Under the pieces are notes generated by a model that was not told the origin of the DNA, did not search any database, and worked only from the letters and a program-made list of their open reading frames with translations. The translations under genes and the position numbers were made by a program. A stretch of 64,000 nt of DNA, taken from assembly GCA_012932865.1 (NCBI GenBank), contig SAXG01000040.1:186001-250000 (forward strand), read 5' to 3'. Source of the stretch: Amylostereum areolatum (taxonomy: Eukaryota > Basidiomycota > Agaricomycetes > Russulales > Stereaceae). This document shows, piece by piece, positions 29,081-38,991 of the stretch (the stretch's first letter is position 1; every line of letters starts with the position of its first letter).

Positions 29081-29193
29081 GTGGGATTCAAACATCGGCT
29101 GCGACTCGAAGTCGCGGTTGTCGGGTCAGCGCTGGCACGGGGCCGGAATCGAACGAAATAAAGCAGCGCTGATACAGGTCCAAATGGTTCGAC

Positions 29194-29265
29194 GTCGGCT
29201 CAGAATCGATGCAAAGTCGGCTCAGAATCGATGCCACGTCTGTTCAGAGTCGATGCGGTGTCCAT
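29194..29265. repeat. 22-bp tandem repeat, three units
   Basis: Units start at 29194, 29216 and 29238 with the pattern GTCGGCTCAGAATCGATGCA; the third is diverged (GTCTGTTCAGAGTCGATGCG). A weaker fourth unit may follow at 29260. It lies just upstream of the truncated BTB fragment. Confidence 0.7.
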
Positions 29266-29641
29266 TCGGTCTCCACTGCAGTATCTGTACTGTACCGGTG
29301 CAATGTCTGTAGCAATACCAATGCAGTGTCGACAGGTATCCTGTTCGAGGTTGACGCGAGCTTGCTCTACACCTGGTGGTGGTCTGGCAGGTCCATTGGA
29401 TGCCAGTGATTTCGGAATCAGATGCAGCTGTACATTGGGCGGCATGATACAGAATATAAAATGATTGAAGTTATGATTATAGCGCGCGTGCGGGGAGTGC
29501 ATTGTAACGAGAGTAGTATATGACAGGAAGCAATTAAACAGCAATACGAGAGCAAATGGACAAACGATGAAAGCAAGGGAGATGATGCGATGTGCGACAA
29601 AACATAATGGACTTGTGACTGCATGGTATGGGGTCAAATGG

Positions 29642-31232
29642 CTACTCGTGAGGCTCTTCGTCGTCGTCGTCGTCGTCGTCGTCATCATCGCTGTCGTCAT
29701 CGTCTGGTATGTCTTCAGTTGTGTATTTCTCCATTTCTTCCACTGTTTTGGTGATGGCAATTTGCCATGGGGATAGTGCTTGTTTGCTACTTGGTTGTAA
29801 GCCTCCCGGACGAAGCTCGAGGTGTTTTTTCAACGAGAGGTCGAAAACACTATTAATGAAGAATCAACAGCGAAGTTCACGCACAGACTCGGTAGATTTC
29901 ATACCGAGCAGTGTTGTTAGCTCGCTTGACAGGGTCTGGCTCTGTGGAATACTTCGCGCGCCGCTTTGCAAGTTCGCTGTCGACAAAATCCCAGAAGTTG
30001 CTTGTCTTCAAACGACCAGACGTGTCAGCGGCCACGTTGGCAGCGTAGTCTATCAAGAGAAGATGCTAGAATACCAGTAGAATCAGTGTTTGGAGGGCGA
30101 GTTCCTGCGAGGAGTACTTACAACCCAAGCCCATCGTGACCAAATCCCGGGACGAACAACAGTGCGGCCTTGGAGCTGGCCAATGAGGCGCTTGACGATA
30201 TCGTAAATTGTTTCCTTGGAGGATGCCACCGAGAGCTGGAAATGGTTCGTTAGGATGAAAGTTGAATTTTCTTGCTGTATCATAAAGCACCTTGCGCTTC
30301 AGCTCTGAACGGGCTCCTGACACCAGCTTGCTTATCTTCCCTGTGAACTCCTTGTGAGCTAGGAAGAGGGGACCGACATTGGCCGGAATGCCATAATCTG
30401 AAGGATGAAGCCGTATATTATGCTGGTGCACATATGTTAGTAATCACATTTTCTCTTCCTCTGTCGGTGCGAGTAAACTTACAAGTATTCGCTGTTGCAG
30501 CCCCTTCTTGTAGCTCGAAAGCTTGGGATCTAGGAGGAGCCCGTAGATCCTTGGTACCATGTTGTTCTAGACATCGAAATATCAGAGATCTCTGCAGGTG
30601 ATGATTTAGTGAGACGTACCTTAAAATCTGACGACTTGAGGAACGTGCGCCCATTGCTCATGGCGACGTCAGGCGACGCAGCTGGTGCATGTTGTACCAC
30701 AAGTACATTGATAAGAAGCTCGTGGGTAGACAGCTAAGATCATGGTGTGAGTGGTAGTGTGTAGTCAGACAAAGAACAATGTACCTGGCTTCGTTCGACC
30801 AAGAATGGTCGCTTCTCGGCTGGCACATCGTACTCATCGCAGAGAGTCTCTGCCAATGACGCAAACCGACGCTTTTGTCCCGAGGTCCATGGGATGGCGT
30901 ATAAATCTGAGGGGGTTATGAATCCACACAGTTCACGTTCAAAATCGGAGAGGAGACGTACCACTTGAAACTGAAGGAGCGGGGGTGTGACCAGGCGAGT
31001 TCCGGAGCGACGAGCCATGAGATAATGAGTCCGTTGTCCCGGAAGGCGAGGTCTGGCGTGACGATGCTGTACTTGCCAAGAGGTCAAGAGATGTTGCAAC
31101 CACCAGAGTGCTTGAATTGTCTGCAGACGAGCCACGCAAAGTCTCGTAATCCTTGTCCCACCTGTCATGGGCCTGCTGGACCTGTTGGTCGATCCCGTCT
31201 TCCTCGATTTCAATGTCGTCGAGGAAGCCCAT
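29642..31232 (-). CDS. Orphan protein with acidic C-terminal tail (8 exons, 401 aa)
   Basis: Exons are 31232-30962, 30906-30785, 30733-30620, 30566-30483, 30422-30291, 30235-30122, 30065-29905 and 29849-29642. All phases close without a stop. The N-terminus is MGFLDDIEIEEDG, followed by a Ser/Thr-rich stretch. The central part is globular: WTSGQKRRFASLAETLCDEY, KGLQQRIL, LHPSDYGIPANVG, LVSGARSELKRK, then FWDFVDSELAKRRAKY. The last ~20 residues are nearly all Asp/Glu. I do not recognise the family. It lies 164 bp downstream of the SAP-motif gene in the same orientation, so the two could be functionally linked, but that is inference only. Confidence 0.8.
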
Positions 31233-31396
31233 CTTGACTGGTGTGCGAGAGAAAGTGGATGCACCAAACGTCACGGACGTGGTGGCACGCAGAGCGAGCT
31301 CACAGAGGTGCACCTTGCAGTTCACCTTTCCGTCACATCACGTGCATTTCTCAGATTTCTTTCAAGTCGCAACACACAAGTCTTTGCACCGTAAAT

Positions 31397-32307
31397 CTAT
31401 TTCGACACCAGAAAACCCCACAACATCTCTCGATTCCCCTCTCTAAACTCATCTGAAACCACACCCTTCCTCCGTTTTGTGGTAGTCCCCGATGTTCCGC
31501 TACTTGTCCCCGGGTCGGTGTTAGCATGAGAATCGGATTCCTGTTTTCGCTTTCGTACAGAGTTTGCCGCCTTCGATAGCACAAGCTCAGCCTGGACCTT
31601 CTGGTGTGCTGTTTCGACCTCCTGGGGGGTTGGTGGGTGCCGCTTCTCCCTGTTAAAAATACTATCAGCTGCGACACCCCGATATACACGAGTAGCCCAA
31701 TATACTTTGTATAAAAATCAGCAAGCCGTTTACGGATGTCAGCCTTGTTGCCACCAAGAAGGAGTCCTTCTTGTCGACAGAATGCTTTGAGGACGGGGAC
31801 AGATGCAGTTTCACTGTGAATGTAATGAGTAAACGGAGACATAAAACATTTTGCGCAAGGCAGTACACACAATGTCATTAGTGTGACATTTTTCCTGGGG
31901 CGCCCTGCGGAGCTTCGAGCAGGAGGTCTTGCTGCAGCAGGGCCGGCCACGGGACTCTCGTGTTGAGATGCAGAAGGGCCTAGTACACCTTCATCGCCAG
32001 GTGCACCATCGCCAATGAACAAGCCACTGATTGCATTGAGCAGCTCATCATCGTTTGCGAGCAGGTCTCGCAGCTCAGTGCTGGACTCGCCGATGACAGG
32101 ACCATCACTGAGAAGAGCATCAGCACGGTCACCAAGTTTCGCAGCAAGAGCGTCTCTCTGCTCGTCAACTTGTCGCTGTTTCTTCTCTCGAACTTGAGCG
32201 GCCGCTGCTTCTCGGACGGCAGGACGATCGACAATTTTGGGTGTTCGTCGACGAAGATTCTCAGGAAGAGCGCTGGGAATGAACCGATGGTTGTGGAATG
32301 CGCTCAT
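31397..32307 (-). CDS. SAP-motif-like protein (3 exons, 265 aa)
   Basis: Exons are 32307-31871, 31813-31706 and 31649-31397. The start is ATG 32307 (MSAFHNHRFIPSALPENL). Residues ~30-60 are a basic helical segment (AAAAQVREKKQRQ). Exon 2 encodes VPVLKAFCRQEGLLLGGNK followed by ADIRKRL, which matches the helix-turn-helix pattern of a SAP motif (leucines, then G-x-K-x-x-L). SAP motifs bind AT-rich DNA or RNA in the nucleus. The C-terminus has two basic patches (VRKRK, TTKRRKG), possible nuclear signals. The frame can run on to 32382, but that extension lies in the LTR. The 5' LTR of the chromovirus begins 48 bp before this ATG, so the promoter was displaced or replaced. Confidence 0.72.
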
Positions 32308-32355
32308 ATTGAGGATGAAGGACCCGTCGCTAACATGATTGACAACCGTCCTGGT

Positions 32356-32930
32356 TGTTACAACTTGTCCAAGGTACTTCATTTTCCATTACCTTATTAG
32401 GAAGGACGTCGCTAAACGACGGATTACGACTGTGCCCCAGTTCGTAACCATCTCAACGACGCAACGACGACAGTGCCACAGATCGTCACCGTCCCGATGA
32501 CAGTGCCACAGATCGTCACCGTCTCAACGGCACAGCCGCGACGGTGCCACAGTCTCATCCCCGTAGATACTTGATGCGACCGTCGCTCAATGTACATATA
32601 TTTACTCGACCTCCTTTCTTATAAAAGGAGGCTCGTCGAACGAGCCATTCCTCAGCTCGTTCTCTTTGTAAATACAGGACTGTTCTAAATAGAACCTCCT
32701 CTTAAAACTACTAAAGGGAGCATAAAGTAACTAAGTCGAAAGCTCGCCTAAGTCTTCTGTGAAGACTTACTGCTTCGCTTATCGACCTCTAACTTCGTAT
32801 AGCCGAGACGTCTGGATCACCTGATCCCACCTCTCATCCACACGAGTACTGTAGCCTGAGCCGCTTGTCACGTGATAAGGACCGTCCTTAACACTAGAAC
32901 GAGCTCTCCTCTACACTAGCTCACCCTACA
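32356..32930 (+). repeat. 5' LTR of the chromovirus
   Basis: 575 bp, TGT...ACA ends. U3 holds a 30 bp tandem repeat (CAGTGCCACAGATCGTCACC at 32471 and 32501). A TATAAAA box lies at 32620-32626, so R probably begins around 32650. The boundary was fixed by comparison with the second copy 9654 bp downstream. Confidence 0.93.
32620..32629 (+). promoter_or_regulatory. LTR TATA box (TATAAAAGGA)
   Basis: The only TATA element in U3. The 9-mer ATAAAAGGA recurs exactly at 41242 and 41738, each upstream of an accessory ORF. Confidence 0.7.
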
Positions 32931-32931
32931 G

Positions 32932-32952
32932 TTTGGCGCAGAGCGTCAAACG
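32932..32952 (+). other. Primer binding site of the chromovirus
   Basis: TGGCGCAGAGCGTC begins 3 nt after the LTR end, where a tRNA 3'-CCA would pair with TGG. The site is also an imperfect palindrome (GTTTGGCGC...GCGTCAAAC). I could not assign the tRNA. Confidence 0.6.
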
Positions 32953-32963
32953 AAACACCCACC

Positions 32964-34904
32964 ACGGAGTCAGCGGAACAACCCGCTGAAAAAAGACCAT
33001 CAGATTTTGAGATCCCTCAACTCCAATCAAACTGCAGTCGAGACTTCCCTAACGGAAACGAAGATCATCGCTGGACATTTGACCCCTATCATCTCCTTTT
33101 CTACTACGACGGAACCCTCGTCGCGAAAGAAAGCAAAGGAACATACGCATACCAGTGGAACCCGCCCATATACAGATACAACCTTCCCCCAGCAGCGGAA
33201 TACTTCAAAGATAGATCCAAAAGAGAAAAGGAAGACGGAAGCTACGACAATTCACATTGGAAGCGCCCAGATTATTCAAGACCTCATATCGGGCCCCTCT
33301 CATCAGAAGAACTCTGGAAACACCCGGACGCACAGAAAGTCGAAGAGAAACCTTACACCGGGAATATTAAGGACTACTGGGAATTTGATCCCGATACCGA
33401 CACAGCCGATACGACAACCGAACCACAGAACCCTCAAACCGAACTCCAGCATCCTCAAGAACCCGCAGCAACTACACAGCCTCCAGAAGAAACTGCGCCA
33501 GAACCTAAGAGAACTGTATCAAACCCCCAAATTAAGTCCGATTCCGGAGGAAGTCGAGAAGGCAGCCCACCGAGCGCAACAGAAACGGAAAGACATACAG
33601 AAGAATCAACAAGATCTCCATCAGTTAAATCAGACAAAGATATCTTCGAAACTAGAAGAGGAAGACAAGGAAACCTATTCGGAAGATCAGAGAACGTCAC
33701 AACAATGGGAGACGCTACCACCTCGATACCCAACCCCACCACCACACTTAGCAATGTCCCCCCTGGAGAAACTAATATACCGCTCCAGACGCCTGCAACT
33801 CCAACACCAGCCGATCCCGCGAAACCAAGACATAAGGCTCGATTCCCCATGGGATTCAGTTTAGGCGAACCAATAGGATGGAAAGTACCATCGCCGCAAC
33901 CATCAACGCATTCTGACCGATCGGCTGATAATGAGAAAGGAAAAAAGGTTCAGGACTATGTATTCGGAAGAGGAGCGACCGCAGATCTTCCGGAAGGACC
34001 GAGACATCCACCGTGGCATTCACCGCCAGGAGGAACAGGAACAATCGGATCTAAACCCGAAGACAAAGACAAAGGATTCAAACTGAACGCACTAGGAGTA
34101 TACGACGGAAGAGACCGAGCGAAGGCAGCAAAGTTCATCGAACAATGCGTACTTCGCTTCATAGCATTCCCCAACGCATACAAAACCAACATGCGTAAGA
34201 TAACCTTTGTACTCTCGCATCTCACCGATGGACCCGCCCTTCACTGGGCGTCCCTCTTGATAAGCAAAATCGATAAGATACGAGATCGAGGCATAGATCC
34301 AGAAATACATCTTCCATGGACGGGATTCCGCGACTATTTCTTAGAAACCTTTGGAGAAATAGATCCCGGAAGAGACGCTAGATTCAACATACAGCGCCTA
34401 GAACAAGGCACTATGGAAACCAAAGATTACATCACGGTCTTCAGAGACTATGCCATGGAAGCCGGCTACGATCATAAAGCATTAATCGACCAATTCAAGA
34501 GAGGACTGCGCAACGATATAGTAGTCGAAATTCTCAAGAGAGATCACATCTCGAACGATATCGACGAATGGTATGAACTCGCACTGCGCATCGATAATAA
34601 CTGGCGAGAAGCTCAAGCATTCCAACGACATTATACGAGACCAATGAACCCGACGAGTGATCTCACCCTCCTATACAAGAAACCGCAGCCGTACGTCCCA
34701 TTCCGAAGAGGAAACGGAAATAAAGGGAATGTTACTACCGCCAGAGCCGCTCAGACCGGAAACAACAACCGAAGCTTCAGACGCCTTACCCCGCAAGAAC
34801 GTACAGAACTTCAGAAATCGGGATCGTGCTTCTATTGTCGGAAACCAGGACATATCTCCAGGAACTGCCCAGAGAAACGTACCCAAACAACGATCAATGC
34901 ATGA
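32964..34904 (+). CDS. gag: Chromovirus Gag (399 aa from ATG 33705; 646 aa if an ACG start at 32964 is used)
   Basis: The first ATG of the transcript in any frame is 33705. The same frame is open without stops back to 32898, and codons 33003 onwards look like real protein (aromatic- and charge-rich, for example YHLLFYYDG, YAYQWNPPIYRYN). An ACG at 32964 sits in the context CCCACC-ACG-G. The capsid region is typical retrotransposon gag (FIEQCVLRFIAFPNAYKTN, WTGFRDYFLETFGE, GLRNDIVVEIL). A CCHC knuckle CFYCRKPGHISRNC lies near the end. A TGA at 34902 ends it; the same frame then continues coding-like to TGA 35022, right after the frameshift heptamer, so 34902 is probably a late mutation. The translation start is inference. 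Confidence 0.85.
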   Translation, partial: TESAEQPAEKRPSDFEIPQLQSNCSRDFPNGNEDHRWTFDPYHLLFYYDGTLVAKESKGTYAYQWNPPIYRYNLPPAAEYFKDRSKREKEDGSYDNSHWKRPDYSRPHIGPLSSEELWKHPDAQKVEEKPYTGNIKDYWEFDPDTDTADTTTEPQNPQTELQHPQEPAATTQPPEETAPEPKRTVSNPQIKSDSGGSREGSPPSATETERHTEESTRSPSVKSDKDIFETRRGRQGNLFGRSENVTTMGDATTSIPNPTTTLSNVPPGETNIPLQTPATPTPADPAKPRHKARFPMGFSLGEPIGWKVPSPQPSTHSDRSADNEKGKKVQDYVFGRGATADLPEGPRHPPWHSPPGGTGTIGSKPEDKDKGFKLNALGVYDGRDRAKAAKFIEQCVLRFIAFPNAYKTNMRKITFVLSHLTDGPALHWASLLISKIDKIRDRGIDPEIHLPWTGFRDYFLETFGEIDPGRDARFNIQRLEQGTMETKDYITVFRDYAMEAGYDHKALIDQFKRGLRNDIVVEILKRDHISNDIDEWYELALRIDNNWREAQAFQRHYTRPMNPTSDLTLLYKKPQPYVPFRRGNGNKGNVTTARAAQTGNNNRSFRRLTPQERTELQKSGSCFYCRKPGHISRNCPEKRTQTTINA

Positions 34905-35014
34905 ACGGCGAACTTAACAGAGGAAGAATCCCCGATTGATCAGATCACCAAGCTTGTGAACAAGATGGACAGTGAAACATTCGCACGCACTGCCAACATG
35001 TTCAAAGACAATCA

Positions 35015-35055
35015 GGGTTTTTGAATCGTCCTTCAACCGCGGCTGTTGAAAGGAC
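35015..35055 (+). promoter_or_regulatory. -1 programmed ribosomal frameshift signal (gag/pol)
   Basis: Slippery heptamer G-GGT-TTT at 35015-35021 lies in the gag frame, followed at once by TGA (35022). After a 6 nt spacer there is a hairpin: arm GTCCTTCAAC (35028-35037), 7 nt loop, arm GTTGAAAGGAC (35045-35055), ten pairs with one bulged A. Slipping -1 enters exactly the pol frame. Confidence 0.85.
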
Positions 35056-38000
35056 ACAGACAATGAACTTTTCAGAGCAATCTCCTGTGCAGGAAACAGG
35101 AGATGACGTAAATAGAACAGTGTATATAAGGTCATACCAAGACGGAGCAACGCACGCTCCATCAATTCATATACCTGTCACGTTTCATGGAAAGTTCCGT
35201 AAAGCCGCCGCAAAAGCACTGCTAGATAGCGGAGCAAGCAGCACCCTGATCCATCCAGATTTCGTACGAAAACACAAGATGAATCTGATCCAATTGAAGA
35301 AGCCAATACCAATATACAACGTTGATGGATCTCGTAACACTCTAGGAGAGATCAAACAAAAGGTGTACCTTCCAATGACGATGGAAGGGATCAACGGAGA
35401 AATTCACCGCGAAAACTTAGGGTTATTCGTCACAGCCCTAGGAGGAGACGAAGTAATCTTAGGAACCCCTTGGCTCAAGAAACACAATCCTCATATCGAT
35501 TGGAGGAAAAGACAGATCACACTACAGACATGTCCAGGTACGTGTTCCACTACCAGTAAAACAATGATCGTCCAAGGAAAAGACGAACGCTCTCTACAAT
35601 CATTCGAAGAACAGAAGATCAACCATCACACAACGATAGAAGAACAAGAAGACCCCGAATTCAACTCCGATCTCGTCAATATCAGGATAATCAGAACGTT
35701 CCATGGAAAAACTGACGTAGAAACGATGCCGATTGCAAAAGAAACAAACGAACCCGACATTTGGATAACAGCAAGAGCAACCAAGGCACAAGAACTCGCA
35801 GAAAGAGCGGCCGTAGGAGAGAAGAAGAAGACACTCGATGAAATGATTCCGTCCAGTTACAAACAGTATCAGAAGGTATTCGAAAAGAAGGCGTCGGAAC
35901 GCTTCCCAATCAGCAGACCATGGGATCACGCGATAGACCTAATTGAAGGATGGAAACCTCGAAATTGCAAAGTGTACCCAATGACAGTACCGGAACGGAA
36001 GGAATTGGACACATTCATAGATGAACATCTACGAAAAGGGTACATCCGAGAATCAAAATCAGAGATATCATCGCCGTTCTTCTTTATCAAGAAGAAAGAC
36101 GGATCTCTTAGACCAGTGCAGGACTATCGCTATCTTAACTCGATCACGGTCAAAAATGAATACCCGATACCGCTCATCTCAGATCTCATCGACAAATTAA
36201 AAGGCGCTAAGATCTTCTCAAAGCTCGATCTCCGATGGGGATACAACAATGTTCGAATCAAAGAAGGAGACCAATGGAAAGCTGCGTTCAAAACAAACAG
36301 AGGCCTTTTCGAACCAATGGTAATGTTCTTCGGATTAACCAACTCACCCGCGACATTCCAAGCAATGATGAACGCACTATTCAAAGAATTAATAGACACA
36401 GGAAAAGTAGTGGTCTATATGGATGACATATTGATATTTACAGAAACACTCGACGAACATAGGAAATTGATGAAAGAAGCCCTCCAACTTCTAGAACGGA
36501 ACGATCTATTCCTGAAACCAGAGAAGTGCTTCTTCGAACAACCATCAATCGAATACTTAGGCGTAATAATCACGCACAACAAGGTACAGATGGACCCAGT
36601 CAAAGTCCAAGGACTAGCCGAATGGCCCACACCAAGGAAAGTAAAAGAAGTCCAATCGTTCCTCGGATTTGGAAATTTCTATCGACGCTTCATCAAAGAC
36701 TATTCTAAGATCGCCAGACCCCTATTCCAGCTCACAAAGAAAGACCACGAATGGAACTGGACGGCCGAATGTGAACGTACCTTCGAAAGACTGAAACGAG
36801 AATTCACATCGTCCCCAATCTTAATCATGCCCGATGAAAACAAACCATTCCGCATAGAGAGTGACGCCTCCGATTTTGCGTACGGAGCTATCCTATCGCA
36901 GCCAGATGAGATCGAAAGATGGCATCCGGTCGCGTACCTATCCAAATCACTATCTCCCGCGGAACAGAATTACGAGATATACGACAAAGAACTCTTAGGA
37001 GTAGTGAAAGCCTTAGAACACTGGCGACAATATCTAGAAGGAGCGAACCACAAAGTCGAAATCTGGACAGATCATAAAAATCTAGAGTATTTCACAACAG
37101 CTCAAAAACTTAATCGACGACAAGCACGATGGAGCTTATATCTGTCCCGTTTCGACTATACCTTGGTACACAGACCAGGAAGTACAAACAAGGCAGATGG
37201 ACTTTCTAGAAGACCAGATCATAAGGAAGACATTCCAGACAACGACGATCGCATCCTGCTCCATCCTTCGGTTTTCAGGGCTAGAGCTACCGGAAGAGGA
37301 ACAGTTGAAGCAGTCGGAGACAAAGAACTTCTCAAAGAACTAAGAAACTTCTCACACCTAGATGACGAAGTTTGGACAGCGTTAGACACAATCAAAAGAT
37401 CGGGACCACGCACTCTCGCAAAAGGAATCGAAGATTGGAACTTCGAGAACGATCTGATCATCAGAAAAGGAAAGATCTATGTGCCACAAAATCTCGAACT
37501 CAGACGCATGATCTTAAAGTCACATCATGATCTGGAAACGATTGGACATCCAGGAGAAATGAAAACTCTGGAACTGGTACAAAGAAACTTCTGGTGGCCA
37601 AAGATGATTTCCTTCGTAAAAGGCTATGTTCAAGGTTGTCCCGTATGCCAGTCAACAAAGAATGTCACGCATCCGGCAAAACATCCATTACAACCTACGG
37701 AAATACCAGAACGACCATGGGAAACGATCACATCAGATTTTATTACAGATCTTCCGATCTCCAACGGATTCGATTCGATCAACGTAGTCGTCGACAGGTT
37801 CACCAAAACCGCAGTATTCACGCCGTGCCTAAAGACGATCAACGCAGAAGAAACAGCTGATCTTCTGACCGACAATGTTTACAGACGATTTGGATTATGG
37901 AAAAGAATGATATCGGACAGAGGCCCTCAATTCGCATCCAAAGTATTCTAATCCATCTGCGAAAGCCTCGGAGTCATCTCGTCGCTCAGTACGGCGTATC

Positions 38001-38911
38001 ATCCCCAAACAGACGGCGAGACAGAAAGAGTGAATCAGGAATTAGAACAATATCTTCGGGCGTTTTGCAATGGAGACCAAACGAATTGGGCAAAACTTTT
38101 GCCAAAAGCAGAATTCGCACACAATATACGACAACATTCTGCCACGAAAACCTCCCCATTCGAACTCCTACACGGATATCAACCGGTGTTTAACCCAACA
38201 ATACCGACCGACCCGCGAATACCGACAGCCGAAGAAAGAATAAAGAATTTCAAGAACGCATGGGACAACGCAGAAGCAAGCCTAGAAATAGCAGCTAAAC
38301 TAATGAAGATGCAGCATGACCGAACCTTCACGCTAAGAGATCAACTCAAACAAGGCGACCAAGTATGGTTAGACGGAAAAAACCTTAACACGGTATACCC
38401 GAAAACCAAACTAGCACCGAAACGATTCGGCCCATTCAAAATTGAAAAGGTTATAGGACCGGTGACTTACCGCCTCGAACTACCGACGAAGTGGAAAATA
38501 CATCCGGTATTCCACGCAGCATTGTTGATTCCATTCAAAGAGACAGAACAATACGGCGAAGCTTACGAAAGACCACCTCCAGAACTAGTAAACGATGAAG
38601 AACTCTACGAACTAGAAACAATAGTAGCCTCAAAATTAGACAAACGATATTCAGAACCGTTACATTACTTCGTAAAATGGAAAGGATACCCCGACTCCGG
38701 TAACACATGGGAACCAGCATCTAATCTCGAAGGATCAAAAGATGCGATCGCAGAGTTCCATCGGAATAACCCCAAGGCACCGAAGTTGCCACCACAGCCA
38801 ATCAGAGATACCAACACAGAAGCCACTGATCGCGACGAAACCGACGCAACACAGCAAGAACGAAAACCAACGAGACGAAAGAAACGCAAGACGAAAGTAA
38901 GACACTGGTGA
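35015..38911 (+). CDS. pol: Chromovirus Pol (protease, RT, RNase H, integrase, chromodomain), interrupted by a stop at 37949
   Basis: The frame is open from 34976; expression would come by -1 frameshift at 35015. Domains in order: aspartic protease (LLDSGASS, ~residue 68 from 35021); reverse transcriptase (FSKLDLRWGYN, catalytic YMDD near 36416); RNase H (ESDASDFAYGAIL); integrase zinc finger (HHDLETIGH...CPVCQ) and core with SDFITDLP and VVVDRF; then SDRGPQFASK. TAA at 37949-37951 falls between the second Asp and the catalytic Glu of integrase (DGETERVNQELEQYLR is just downstream in the same frame). The C-terminal chromodomain (YFVKWKGYPDSGNTWEP) reads chromatin marks and directs integration in this lineage. 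This copy cannot make full-length integrase without read-through. Confidence 0.95.
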
Positions 38912-38947
38912 GACTCAACGACATTCAGGCGAATGCACTGCCAACAA

Positions 38948-38957
38948 GGGGGGGATA
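38948..38957 (+). other. Polypurine-tract-like motif after pol
   Basis: GGGGGGGATA follows the pol stop by 36 nt. The same kind of motif (GAGGGGGATAG) sits directly before the 3' LTR. In ordinary chromoviruses the tract lies just after pol, so this may be the ancestral one, now separated from the LTR by the accessory region. Confidence 0.4.
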
Positions 38958-38991
38958 AAAACCCTACGGGTTCAGCAAGACAGATCACCAA

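Noticed and set aside
29085..29165. tRNA- or SINE-like B-box sequences (TTTGAATCCC and GTTCGATTCC on the - strand)
   Set aside because: No matching A-box, anticodon arm or acceptor stem at the right distance.
33455..33850. - strand frame opposite gag
   Set aside because: Antisense shadow of the T-poor gag sequence, with no ATG context or splice support.
33007..33864. 285-codon + frame overlapping the gag leader, and its identical copy at 42661
   Set aside because: Starts at TTG, lies one frame off gag, and is open mainly because the region has few T. Kept only as background to the ATG-free leader finding.
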